Assembly (NCBI GenBank): GCA_027405735.1
Contig: JAPEHQ010000001.1
Location: 2,480,001 to 2,544,000 of the forward strand
Source of the DNA: Mucor racemosus
Taxonomy: Eukaryota > Mucoromycota > Mucoromycetes > Mucorales > Mucoraceae
DNA: 64,000 bases
Direction of reading: 5' to 3'
Positions 48,044 through 60,453 of this stretch are shown one piece after another. Positions within the stretch are counted from its first letter, which is position 1. Each line of letters begins with the position of its first letter. The translations under genes and the position numbers were made by a program. Below the pieces are notes generated by a model, which was not told the DNA's origin, searched no databases, and worked only from the letters and a program-made list of their open reading frames with translations.

Positions 48044-51000
48044 AGATAGTAGAAAGCGATAATTATACAAGGAATGCTATCCTAGATTAGTTAGCTCACT
48101 TTTACAATAAGAATTACAATGCAACTCAAAAGGTTCATTATTATCTTAAAAGTTACTATAATAACCTGTGAACGTAACACAGAATTTGGAATGAGGGTAT
48201 ACACGTTATTGTTTTCGAGCAGAACCGACGAGGATATTCTTTTGTACACATTTTGGAGGACATCTCCACGAAAAATCAATATTTTTAAGAAATTTAAATT
48301 GGAACCTAGAGAGCTCAACGAGGTTGATGATATGAATGTAAAAAAATTCTGCACAATTTAACGAATATTTTGGAATCTATTACGAAAATGTCAAAAAAAT
48401 GAAATAAAAAAAAAGATGTTCATATTTTCAAACTCAGATATGTTAAAGAGAATTTTAAAACAAGTAAGTTTTACTATAAAGAAGTCTTTGGGTATCTTAA
48501 TTTTTTGCAGAGATATTAAGGCTCAAAGTTTCAATTTTTCATATTTAAGCTGTAAAAGCCAAAGTTGGAAGAAAAAATTATCGGTTTTTCCGAATTTATT
48601 CGACAGATGCTATAGTGATAGTCTGTAGACAATTAATTGTTATTTGTAGCCCTTAAAAATCTGTATCCAATCAAACTAATTTCAATAAGATGCTTTTACT
48701 ATTTTGTTATGAAAATCGCTCAAAATCGCGATTTTTGGATGGGGGTTGGGGTCAAAAAACAAGAGTACATCTTCAAATCTTCATTACTCCTTGAAAAATT
48801 GATTTTTTTTGGAAAAACTAAAAACGGATCTATATATATTGTTGCTTGCAATTATTTTTATGGCACTGACATTTTGTTTGATAACTTACTGGAAAATGAT
48901 ATTAATAATTTGTACATTTTTGGTGTGTTTTATGGGATTAATCCTTTGAATTCTTATTTTGGCTCTATTTGTATCTAACAAATAATATACTTATAATATA
49001 GACAAAAAACTTTTATTATAACTGCAAGTAATGTTTATTTAATAAAATCAATAGGTATGCTTGTTTTTCTGATATTCCTATAATTTTTTGAACGGCTATA
49101 TCTCCGCAAAAAAAATAGCTAAAAATATATAAATAGCACCATAATTATTACAGCATCAACTTGTATCAGAATCCATTCTTACCTCAGCACACGAAAAAAT
49201 TTGTGGGAAAAATGTTGGAGATCTGATTTTTAGGAAAAAAAATCCATTTTAAATTGTGGAGTGTAACTTTTGTGATTTGTGGAGTGTAACTTCTGTAATT
49301 TGTGGAGTGTAACATTTTCCACTCATGTCTCTCAACCCCTTCAAGTCGGCCTAAATTACACTCCACAATTTAAAATGGATTTTTTTTCCTAAAAATCAGA
49401 TCTCCAACATTTTTCCCACAAATTTTTTCGTGTGCTGAGGTAAGAATGGATTCTGATACAAGTTGATGCTGTAATAATTATGGTGCTATTTATATATTTT
49501 TAGCTATTTTTTTGCGGAGATATAGCCGTTCAAAAAATTATAGGAATATCAGAAAAACAAGCATACCTATTGATTTTATTAAATAAACATTACTTGCAGT
49601 TATAATAAAAGTTTTTTGTCTATATTATAAGTATATTATTTGTTAGATACAAATAGAGCCAAAATAAGAATTCAAAGGATTAATCCCATAAAACACACCA
49701 AAAATGTACAAATTATTAATATCATTTTCCAGTAAGTTATCAAACAAAATGTCAGTGCCATAAAAATAATTGCAAGCAACAATATATATAGATCCGTTTT
49801 TAGTTTTTCCAAAAAAAATCAATTTTTCAAGGAGTAATGAAGATTTGAAGATGTACTCTTGTTTTTTGACCCCAACCCCCATCCAAAAATCGCGATTTTG
49901 AGCGATTTTCATAACAAAATAGTAAAAGCATCTTATTGAAATTAGTTTGATTGGATACAGATTTTTAAGGGCTACAAATAACAATTAATTGTCTACAGAC
50001 TATCACTATAGCATCTGTCGAATAAATTCGGAAAAACCGATAATTTTTTCTTCCAACTTTGGCTTTTACAGCTTAAATATGAAAAATTGAAACTTTGAGC
50101 CTTAATATCTCTGCAAAAAATTAAGATACCCAAAGACTTCTTTATAGTAAAACTTACTTGTTTTAAAATTCTCTTTAACATATCTGAGTTTGAAAATATG
50201 AACATCTTTTTTTTATTTCATTTTTTTGACATTTTCGTAATAGATTCCAAAATATTCGTTAAATTGTGCAGAATTTTTTTACATTCATATCATCAACCTC
50301 GTTGAGCTCTCTAGGTTCCAATTTAAATTTCTTAAAAATATTGATTTTTCGTGGAGATGTCCTCCAAAATGTGTACAAAAGAATATCCTCGTCGGTTCTG
50401 CTCGAAAACAATAACGTGTATACCCTCATTCCAAATTCTGTGTTACGTTCACAGGTTATTATAGTAACTTTTAAGATAATAATGAACCTTTTGAGTTGCA
50501 TTGTAATTCTTATTGTAAAAGTGAGCTAACTAATCTAGGATAGCATTCCTTGTATAATTATCACTTTCTACCATCTGAAAAGTCAAACTAGCATATTGAA
50601 TGTTTTTTGTATAGTTTTGGATTCTGCATCCATCTAAAAAAACTAAATAAACGTTTCACATTAAATTTTGAGTAAAATGTAATTAAAATTTTGCAACTTT
50701 TTTGGAGATACGCATCAATTTTTATAAGTATATTTTAAATTTTAGTAATTCATATAATGCGTAAAAAAAATTATCTATCGATCGAGCTATTGCAAAATTT
50801 TCTAGCTGCATTTTTCGTAGAGAAAACAAGATTTTTGTCCAATTTTTTTTCAGATTCAGAATTTGGAATGAGGGTATACAAGGGGAAAATGGAAGCTAGA
50901 AATGGAGGCACCTTTTTGTACACATTTTTGAGGATATCTCCACGAAAGATTAATACTTTAAAAAACTCTAAACTGGATCCGAGAGAGCTTAACGAGCTTA

Positions 51001-51813
51001 ATGACATGAATGCAAAAAAATTGTTGCTCAGTTTAGCCAATATTTTGAAACCTACTATAGAAATGTCCAAAAAAATGAACAAAAAATAAAAGTGATCAGA
51101 ATTTTTTTTATATTCAAATATTTTATAGAGCACTTTAAAACAAGTGAGTTTTATTATTAGAAAGTGTTAGTATAGCTTAATTATTTCTAGAGATATGAAG
51201 CCTCAAAGTTTTCAATCCTTTAGCAGTGAAATACTCGTAAAAGATCTGAAACCTTAGCACTGAAAAATTTATACCAACTGCAAAAAATAGGATATTTCCG
51301 GATACTCATTTTTGGATTAAAGTTGACCATTTCAGGTACATTGACATATAATTTTCTCCTGTTGTCATTTAGCGAAAAAAAAAGTTGCACAGGGATGAAA
51401 AGATGGACCTCTGTTTTTTTGGGAAAAGTAATCATTTTTACCTGCTTTCGAGTCTTTTTAAGATGCAAAATATTTTCAGCGATAGATAACGTAAGTCTCT
51501 GTAGATTTTTCAAGTATTTAAGAGTCTGTGCTCTACTGGTTCACTTGGTAGTTACAGTGGATCTGTGTTTAATGATTTGGTCGACTAATTTTTCAGAAAT
51601 TGCAATAAAAAATCAATGATAATTTCGGTTGTCTCCAAAAAAAATGCAGCTGCAAATGCGAGTAAGATTTTCTCTTGTAGGTGCTTTTATGTAATGTTTG
51701 ATACATTTGTTTGGTTATCATTCGTACCGATATTTTAGAATATCTGTCCAAATAATCAATAATTTAAGTTTCAAAATATATAAGAAGTCTACAAAAAAAC
51801 ATGCCAGCTTATA
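48044..51813 (+). repeat. Left arm of the large inverted repeat (3.77 kb)
   Basis: Composed of A, 89-bp loop, inverted A, and B. It matches the reverse complement of 52,925-56,648 almost base for base, and ends sharply at 51,813 after CATGCCAGCTTATA. Confidence 0.93.
49267..49355. repeat. Palindrome loop 1 with 23-bp triplication
   Basis: Unique 89-bp centre of the left nested palindrome. A unit TTGTGGAGTGTAACTT plus 7 nt is repeated three times at the left side, starting within the arm at 49,252. The same loop occurs inverted at 55,385-55,473. Confidence 0.85.
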
Positions 51814-52924
51814 AGAGAAGGCTACAAAAAAACATGCCAACTTACAGTATATGAGGAGACTATAAAAAAAACATGCCGAGAACTGCAGAAAAACTAAATT
51901 AGTTTTGGAGGTCTTTGAAGTATAACCATTGATTTTTACACAATTTAGAAAGTAGAGTCGAGTTTAACTTCGTATTATTTTTCCCTCCATTATTTTGAAC
52001 ACAAGCTCTCGATTGTAAATTTCCATTGCTTGTAACATCTCATAAATTCTAACTCTAGTATACAAATATAAATTTTACTAGATAGAGCCTCTGTAAATCG
52101 CTATCTAATATAATAAATGTATTATACTGGTGAGTATTTAGTAAATTATATTATATATGGGTGTAACCTAATAGCAAGAAATATACCCAAATACGACATT
52201 AAGTATGTTTTATAATATTTTAGAACTGTATTTTCGATAAGAAAGGAGATATACTTTTTATTCATAATTGTTTTCAATGACTATAATGAGAAGAGATGGA
52301 TTTTCTTTTGCGTGATGTTTTGGAATAAATCGCTTCCAATAACATGTGATTGGTTAGAGTTGGTGGATGATCATCGTAATCACGAGTACCGCAATTAAGA
52401 ACATGCTCAAAGCTTGATATAATTTTTGCAATTTTGCTCGATTGAGCAATGAATAGGGAAATATCAGCAAGCTTTAAGGCCAACTGAATATGTTCGACTT
52501 CACTCATGGTATACATATTAGCCTTGGTACAATGCAAAACGTAAAAAGTTGCGTGATTACCTGTATTCCGAAAGAAATTATTAAAAATACAATCAATTCC
52601 TTGGACATAGTAAAGACTTACTCACAACAATGAAGGCAAACGTGGCGATAGCTTTATACTTGCCTGAGGCGATCTTCGCTAAACGTGCGGCGCGAACGAG
52701 ATCCAATCCAGTGAGTCGATAATTTAGTGCTTGATACTGAGATTTGACTTCACCGCAGCCTAATCTTTGATCTAGTGCGGCACCGTACACAATATTAATC
52801 AACGCATCCGGTCGTAACATAATAACCTTGTCATTATTACTAATCGATGTCCTATTATGTGGAATTAAGTTAGAGATAGATAGCTGAGTCTGGTTACATT
52901 TTTATCAATTTTAGGTACGCCCCA
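51814..52924. other. Unique spacer between the large inverted-repeat arms
   Basis: 1.1 kb of single-copy sequence carrying a two-exon gene on the minus strand. Three copies of an ACATGCC-containing motif (about 51,799, 51,831 and 51,870) lie at its left edge. Confidence 0.8.
52274..52820 (-). CDS. Spacer gene: small protein with PD-x18-ExK nuclease-like signature
   Basis: Two exons (52820-52622 and 52560-52274) with donor GTAAGT and acceptor AATACAG join to 486 nt, 161 aa. Residues 4-26 read RPDALINIVYG...GCGEVK: a Pro-Asp, 18 residues, then Glu-Val-Lys, the spacing and order of the PD-(D/E)xK restriction-endonuclease-like fold. The rest is mixed alpha/beta with an amphipathic helix (HIQLALKLADISLFIAQ) and a basic tail (KTSRKRKS). 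The frame is open a further ten codons upstream to an acceptor-like ATAATAG, so a 5' exon may be missing because of the repeat boundary. Function is not established; it may be a gene captured between the palindrome arms or cargo of the element. The join in frame supports real coding history. Confidence 0.55.
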
Positions 52925-55900
52925 TATAAGCTGGCATGTTTTTTTTGTAGACTTCTTATATATTTTGAAACTTAAATTATTGATTATTTGGACAGATATT
53001 CTAAAATATCGGTACGAATGATAACCAAACAAATGTATCAAACATTACATAAAAGCACCTACAAGAGAAAATCTTACTCGCATTTGCAGCTGCATTTTTT
53101 TTGGAGACAACCGAAATTATCATTGATTTTTTATTGCAATTTCTGAAAAATTAGTCGACCAAATCATTAAACACAGATCCACTGTAACTACCAAGTGAAC
53201 CAGTAGAGCACAGACTCTTAAATACTTGAAAAATCTACAGAGACTTACGTTATCTATCGCTGAAAATATTTTGCATCTTAAAAAGACTCGAAAGCAGGTA
53301 AAAATGATTACTTTTCCCAAAAAAACAGAGGTCCATCTTTTCATCCCTGTGCAACTTTTTTTTTCGCTAAATGACAACAGGAGAAAATTATATGTCAATG
53401 TACCTGAAATGGTCAACTTTAATCCAAAAATGAGTATCCGGAAATATCCTATTTTTGCAGTTGGTATAAATTTTTCAGTGCTAAGGTTTCAGATCTTTTA
53501 CGAGTATTTCACTGCTAAAGGATTGAAAACTTTGAGGCTTCATATCTCTAGAAATAATTAAGCTATACTAACACTTTCTAATAATAAAACTCACTTGTTT
53601 TAAAGTGCTCTATAAAATATTTGAATATAAAAAAAATTCTGATCACTTTTATTTTTTGTTCATTTTTTTGGACATTTCTATAGTAGGTTTCAAAATATTG
53701 GCTAAACTGAGCAACAATTTTTTTGCATTCATGTCATTAAGCTCGTTAAGCTCTCTCGGATCCAGTTTAGAGTTTTTTAAAGTATTAATCTTTCGTGGAG
53801 ATATCCTCAAAAATGTGTACAAAAAGGTGCCTCCATTTCTAGCTTCCATTTTCCCCTTGTATACCCTCATTCCAAATTCTGAATCTGAAAAAAAATTGGA
53901 CAAAAATCTTGTTTTCTCTACGAAAAATGCAGCTAGAAAATTTTGCAATAGCTCGATCGATAGATAATTTTTTTTACGCATTATATGAATTACTAAAATT
54001 TAAAATATACTTATAAAAATTGATGCGTATCTCCAAAAAAGTTGCAAAATTTTAATTACATTTTACTCAAAATTTAATGTGAAACGTTTATTTAGTTTTT
54101 TTAGATGGATGCAGAATCCAAAACTATACAAAAAACATTCAATATGCTAGTTTGACTTTTCAGATGGTAGAAAGTGATAATTATACAAGGAATGCTATCC
54201 TAGATTAGTTAGCTCACTTTTACAATAAGAATTACAATGCAACTCAAAAGGTTCATTATTATCTTAAAAGTTACTATAATAACCTGTGAACGTAACACAG
54301 AATTTGGAATGAGGGTATACACGTTATTGTTTTCGAGCAGAACCGACGAGGATATTCTTTTGTACACATTTTGGAGGACATCTCCACGAAAAATCAATAT
54401 TTTTAAGAAATTTAAATTGGAACCTAGAGAGCTCAACGAGGTTGATGATATGAATGTAAAAAAATTCTGCACAATTTAACGAATATTTTGGAATCTATTA
54501 CGAAAATGTCAAAAAAATGAAATAAAAAAAAAGATGTTCATATTTTCAAACTCAGATATGTTAAAGAGAATTTTAAAACAAGTAAGTTTTACTATAAAGA
54601 AGTCTTTGGGTATCTTAATTTTTTGCAGAGATATTAAGGCTCAAAGTTTCAATTTTTCATATTTAAGCTGTAAAAGCCAAAGTTGGAAGAAAAAATTATC
54701 GGTTTTTCCGAATTTATTCGACAGATGCTATAGTGATAGTCTGTAGACAATTAATTGTTATTTGTAGCCCTTAAAAATCTGTATCCAATCAAACTAATTT
54801 CAATAAGATGCTTTTACTATTTTGTTATGAAAATCGCTCAAAATCGCGATTTTTGGATGGGGGTTGGGGTCAAAAAACAAGAGTACATCTTCAAATCTTC
54901 ATTACTCCTTGAAAAATTGATTTTTTTTGGAAAAACTAAAAACGGATCTATATATATTGTTGCTTGCAATTATTTTTATGGCACTGACATTTTGTTTGAT
55001 AACTTACTGGAAAATGATATTAATAATTTGTACATTTTTGGTGTGTTTTATGGGATTAATCCTTTGAATTCTTATTTTGGCTCTATTTGTATCTAACAAA
55101 TAATATACTTATAATATAGACAAAAAACTTTTATTATAACTGCAAGTAATGTTTATTTAATAAAATCAATAGGTATGCTTGTTTTTCTGATATTCCTATA
55201 ATTTTTTGAACGGCTATATCTCCGCAAAAAAAATAGCTAAAAATATATAAATAGCACCATAATTATTACAGCATCAACTTGTATCAGAATCCATTCTTAC
55301 CTCAGCACACGAAAAAATTTGTGGGAAAAATGTTGGAGATCTGATTTTTAGGAAAAAAAATCCATTTTAAATTGTGGAGTGTAATTTAGGCCGACTTGAA
55401 GGGGTTGAGAGACATGAGTGGAAAATGTTACACTCCACAAATTACAGAAGTTACACTCCACAAATCACAAAAGTTACACTCCACAATTTAAAATGGATTT
55501 TTTTTCCTAAAAATCAGATCTCCAACATTTTTCCCACAAATTTTTTCGTGTGCTGAGGTAAGAATGGATTCTGATACAAGTTGATGCTGTAATAATTATG
55601 GTGCTATTTATATATTTTTAGCTATTTTTTTTGCGGAGATATAGCCGTTCAAAAAATTATAGGAATATCAGAAAAACAAGCATACCTATTGATTTTATTA
55701 AATAAACATTACTTGCAGTTATAATAAAAGTTTTTTGTCTATATTATAAGTATATTATTTGTTAGATACAAATAGAGCCAAAATAAGAATTCAAAGGATT
55801 AATCCCATAAAACACACCAAAAATGTACAAATTATTAATATCATTTTCCAGTAAGTTATCAAACAAAATGTCAGTGCCATAAAAATAATTGCAAGCAACA

Positions 55901-56648
55901 ATATATATAGATCCGTTTTTAGTTTTTCCAAAAAAAATCAATTTTTCAAGGAGTAATGAAGATTTGAAGATGTACTCTTGTTTTTTGACCCCAACCCCCA
56001 TCCAAAAATCGCGATTTTGAGCGATTTTCATAACAAAATAGTAAAAGCATCTTATTGAAATTAGTTTGATTGGATACAGATTTTTAAGGGCTACAAATAA
56101 CAATTAATTGTCTACAGACTATCACTATAGCATCTGTCGAATAAATTCGGAAAAACCGATAATTTTTTCTTCCAACTTTGGCTTTTACAGCTTAAATATG
56201 AAAAATTGAAACTTTGAGCCTTAATATCTCTGCAAAAAATTAAGATACCCAAAGACTTCTTTATAGTAAAACTTACTTGTTTTAAAATTCTCTTTAACAT
56301 ATCTGAGTTTGAAAATATGAACATCTTTTTTTTTATTTCATTTTTTTGACATTTTCGTAATAGATTCCAAAATATTCGTTAAATTGTGCAGAATTTTTTT
56401 ACATTCATATCATCAACCTCGTTGAGCTCTCTAGGACCCAATTTAAATTTCTTCAAAATATTGATTTTTTGTGATGTACTCAAAAATGTGTATACCCTCG
56501 TTCCAAATTCTTTGTTACATTCACAGGTTATTATAGTAACTTTTAAGATAATAATGAACCTTTTGAGTTGCATTGTAATTCTTATTGTAAAAGTGAGCTA
56601 ACTAATCTAGGATAGCATTCCTTGTATAATTATCACTTTCTACCATCT
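52925..56648 (-). repeat. Right arm of the large inverted repeat (3.72 kb)
   Basis: Reverse complement of the left arm, 46 bp shorter because of a deletion and substitutions around 56,440-56,520. Directly continuous with an extra B block. Confidence 0.93.
55385..55473. repeat. Palindrome loop 2 (inverted copy of loop 1)
   Basis: Same 89 bp as 49,267-49,355 in reverse orientation, including the 23-bp triplication. Confidence 0.85.
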
Positions 56649-57852
56649 GAAAAGTCAAACTAGCATATTAAATGTTTTTTGTGTAGTTTTGGATTCTGCA
56701 TCCATCTAAAAAAACTAAATAAACGTTTCACATTAAATTTTGAGTAAAATGTAATTGAAATTTTGCAACTTTTTTGGAGATACGCATCAATTTTTATAAG
56801 TATATTTTAAATTTTAGTAATTCATATAATGCGTAAAAAAACTATCTATCGATCGAGCTATTGCAAAATTTTCTAGCTGCATTTTTCGTAGAGAAAACAA
56901 GATTTTTGTCCAATTTTTTTTCAGATTCAGAATTTGGGATGAGGGTATACAAGGGGAAAATGGAAGCTAGAAATGGAGGCACCTTTTTGTACACATTTTT
57001 GAGGATATCTCCACGAAAGATTAATATTTTAAAAAACTCTAAACTGGATTCGAGAGAGCTTAACGAGCTTAATGACATGAATGCAAAAAAATTGTTGCCC
57101 AATTTAGCCAATATTTTGAAACCTACTATAGAAATGTCCAAAAAAATGAACAAAAAATAAAAGTGATCAGAATTTTTTTTATATTCAAATATTTTATAGA
57201 GCACTTTAAAACAAGTGAGTTTTATTATTAGAAAGTGTTAGTATAGCTTAATTATTTCTAGAGATATGAAGCCTCGAAGTTTTCAATCCTTTAGCAGTGA
57301 AATACTCGTAAAAGATCTGAAACCTTAGCACTGAAAAATTTATACCAACTGCAAAAAATAGGATATTTCCGGATACTCATTTGTGGATTAAAGTTGACCA
57401 TTTCAGGTACATTGATATCTAATTTTATCCTGATGTCATTTAGTGAAAAAAAAAAGTTGAGCAGGGATGAAAAGATGGACCTCTGTTTTTTTGGGAAAAG
57501 TAATCATTTTTACCTGCTTTCGAGTCTTTTTAAGATGCAAAATATTTTCAGCGATAGATAACGTAAGTCTCTGTAGATTTTCCAAGTATTTAAGAGTCTG
57601 TGCTCTACTGGTTCACTTGGTAGTTACAGTGGATCTGTGTTTAATGATTTGGTCGACTAATTTTTCAGAAATTGCAATAAAAAATCAATGATAATTTCGG
57701 TTGTCTCCAAAAAAAATGCAGCTGCAAATGCGAGTGAGATTTTCTCTTGTAGGTGCTTTTATGTAATGTTTGATACATTTGTTTGGTTATCATTCGTACC
57801 GATATTTTAGAATATCTGTCCAAATAATCAATAATTTAGGTTTCGAAATATA
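56649..57852 (+). repeat. Additional B block at the right edge
   Basis: Direct repeat of 50,577-51,780 with scattered differences. It ends near 57,852 where similarity to the other B blocks stops. The left edge of the palindrome has no matching B block, so the structure is asymmetric. Confidence 0.85.
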
Positions 57853-59271
57853 CAATGCAATTTGCAAGTAAAGTTTTTTTTTTAAAAAAAAATACACACT
57901 TAGATATAAATAGGATACAAGTCTCAACATAAAAACTTTTAATAAGCAAGTTTGTCTCTCTATGTATTATTTTGCGTAAAATCCAATTCAAATTCTTGGA
58001 TCGAAAAGTCAAACTGGAGAGACCAAAATAGAATTTTACCGCGGAGCTAAAAGTTTTAAACGGACCTTGATCAAATACTCTCAATTCCATAATAACGACC
58101 CCAATTTTTGCAAGAAAAAAAAAACCTTCTGTTGTGTTTTTTCATTATTGAAATGTTCTTGTTGTCTAAGATTTAATTTTAATTATATTTATTAGCTAGA
58201 AAAAATCCTTCGATTGAGTTTTTTCGCTGAAAGAATTTGCTTTTTTTTTTTGTGTGTTATTTCGGAGAAGAGGTCTATATTTATGGAAAGTGGACTTTTG
58301 TTAATGATCAAAACTTACGTATATTATTAGGGTATAAGATCATCTTCATGTACGTGATGATTTTTCAGGGGCTCCCGTGGTTTGATGACATTACACGATT
58401 CTGTATGCATCACATGTGGTCAAATCAATTGATACCGAAAAGTGTACAGTTTTAACAATTGCCGTTGAGTCACCAAAAAGCCTTGTTTCTTTTTCACATT
58501 TTATTTATAACTGTGCGAGCCCTCTGTCTGTGACGATATGAGTTTCCTATTGTAGCAAATATGAGGCTTCTGTACATGTAGCCAATTAAAAGATGCATCT
58601 TTATGTTTAAGATTTTTTTGGGAGCCTGATTTCAACGAAATTAGTTGAAAATAAATGTGAAATACAATATGATGAAAGCTCTTTGCATCTGTAGTTTCGG
58701 TGTGATATCTGTAAATGTGCTTTAATTAGACGGATCAAAAAATATAGAACAACCTGCGCCTCTTTTTTTTTTTTTTTTTTTTTTTACATGTTCCTGGATA
58801 CTACGCATATTTTCGCTACAAGCTTTTGTTTCTAATTAATTTATTCTTATCCAGTTAGTATGATTGAATAATCTTGGCTTTCAAGTGGGGTTTGTAGCGG
58901 GATTATTCAATACATGAGAGTATGATTATTTTACCATTCATCCGTCTGGGCGCACAATGTTTTGAGACCACCGCATCATATTTAAAAAAAATTTGACTGG
59001 ATTCTGCATATCACAAACAATAAGATTGTGCTTTTTCTCAAATAGACTCGGGTTTCGTAGTACAAAAACTAGTAAATGTGGCTGATAAAACATTCATGAT
59101 TCACTACCCATTCCAAATTCAACAAATTTATTCGCTAAACGCCAAGAAGTTTTATAAATAAACCAGTTCCAATTATAGCCAAAAAGCCAACCACCGTATT
59201 AATATAAATAAGATACCCTAATTTCCGTTTAGTTTCTTTTTTTCTTCTTCTTTATTATATTTTACAACAAA
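57853..59271. other. Intergenic region, no gene recognised
   Basis: AT-rich, with a poly-T run near 58,765-58,785. Frames at 57,836-58,090 (minus) and 58,237-58,455 (plus) show no family signature. The promoter of the downstream membrane protein is at the right end. Confidence 0.45.
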
Positions 59272-60235
59272 ATGGCTTTAAGCAAGAAAAACTCTACACT
59301 TTTTATATATGCATTACTCGCACTATTAGTTACATTTATGGGTGATTTTGTCACTGCAGCACCTATTGGCGATGTATCAGACAGTGGGGCTACAATTACC
59401 TGTAAGTAAAAAAAAAAAATAGATACACAAATCAAGTTGAAATAAGTATACTAATATAATCTATTTTATCAGTTGCTGGACATACTGTTACTGTACATGG
59501 TATCGTTTTCAGTGTTATTTTATTCATTACTGGTGGTTATTTATGTTTCCTTGGAGGTAAATTATAATATTCGCATTATCCGTTTTACAAATGTACTAAC
59601 TTTTTTAATTAGGCGTATATCAAAAATTCACCATGTTTATTGTCGGCTTCTATTGTGGTGCCAACATTGCCTACGTTATCTTGACCAATGCTAAATCAGA
59701 TTATGGAAGCAACACTGATACTATTCTACTTGTTGTCAGTATTGTAGTTGGTATTTTAGCTGGTGGTTTACTCTGCTGTTGTTTCTTTTTAGCAGTTTAT
59801 TTACTTGGTGCATTACTCGGTTATATATTTGCTTTGTGGTTATTATCATGGGTTACAAATGGTTTGATCCAAAGTAATTGGGGCCGTGCTATTTTGATCG
59901 TTGTTCTCATTATTGCTGGTATCGTTTTAATGGCATTTTTGGAACGCCCCATGTTCATCATTGCTTCTTCATTTATTGGTTCTTTTGCCATTTTCTGTGG
60001 TATCGACGTTTATGTTAAATCTGGTTTCTTGGAAATGGTCAATCAAATGTTACACGCAAAGAGTGTTGATGCTGCAACAACTGCAAGTACTGCTCTTAGA
60101 GGTATGCTTGGTGGTTGTTTAGGTCTTACTCTTGTTGGTTGTTTGATCCAATGGTGTTTGATCAGACGTGATTCATCTTCTTATAGAGGTTGGAACGACA
60201 GATATCCCAGAAGTGCCGGATGGAGACGTGTATAA
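59272..60235 (+). CDS. Multi-pass membrane protein, TMEM198/DUF4203 family
   Basis: Three exons (59272-59401, 59473-59556, 59613-60235) join to 837 nt, 278 aa. A cleavable-looking signal segment (about 1-29) is followed by seven hydrophobic helices with many Gly residues. The order VHGIVFSVILFITGGYLCFLGG then FIVGFYCGANIAYVIL fits the DUF4203/TMEM198 pattern, as does a Gly-rich GMLGGCLGLTLVGCLIQW near the C-terminus. The C-terminal tail is short, Arg/Ser/Tyr-rich and cytosolic. In animals TMEM198 has been linked to Wnt receptor phosphorylation; the fungal role is unknown. Confidence 0.85.
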
Positions 60236-60369
60236 AAAAAATTCCTCCCTCTCTCTCCTTATCATATTATTGATAAAATGAACAACACTTGTATTTATAT
60301 TTTAAAAACTTATATCACACATTCATGCTTATAAATAATAAACCATATCTTATATATATTATATATATG

Positions 60370-60392
60370 TTTTTTTTTTTTTTTTTTTTTTT
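60370..60392. repeat. Poly-T tract
   Basis: 23-nt T run in the convergent gap (60,236-60,453) between the membrane-protein gene and Src1; preceded by AT-rich sequence with AATAAA. Confidence 0.85.
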
Positions 60393-60453
60393 GTTGCTTT
60401 TACTAAATAATTTTTCGTAATTGTGTTACATTCCGGTTATCTACAAATTTAGT

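Larger units (their letters stand above)
48044..57852. repeat. Nested palindrome built of U repeats (9.8 kb)
   Basis: Order of blocks: A(+) 48,044-49,266; loop; A(-) 49,356-50,576; B(+) 50,577-51,813; gene-bearing spacer; B(-) 52,925-54,161; A(+) 54,162-55,384; loop; A(-) 55,474-56,648; B(+) 56,649-57,852. The outer inverted repeat is 48,044-51,813 against 56,648-52,925. The conceptual peptides from matching blocks are identical in all full copies, and differences are mainly homopolymer length changes (for example 6 against 5 A near 51,282 and its mirror). Exceptions are the last A block, which has a deletion of about 47 bp and several substitutions, and the last B block, which shows scattered changes. 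Confidence 0.93.

Noticed and set aside
48091..57691. Many open frames of 60-120 codons inside the palindrome taken as genes
   Set aside because: They occur on both strands of the same repeat, lack starts in context and family signatures, and appear in every copy by duplication.
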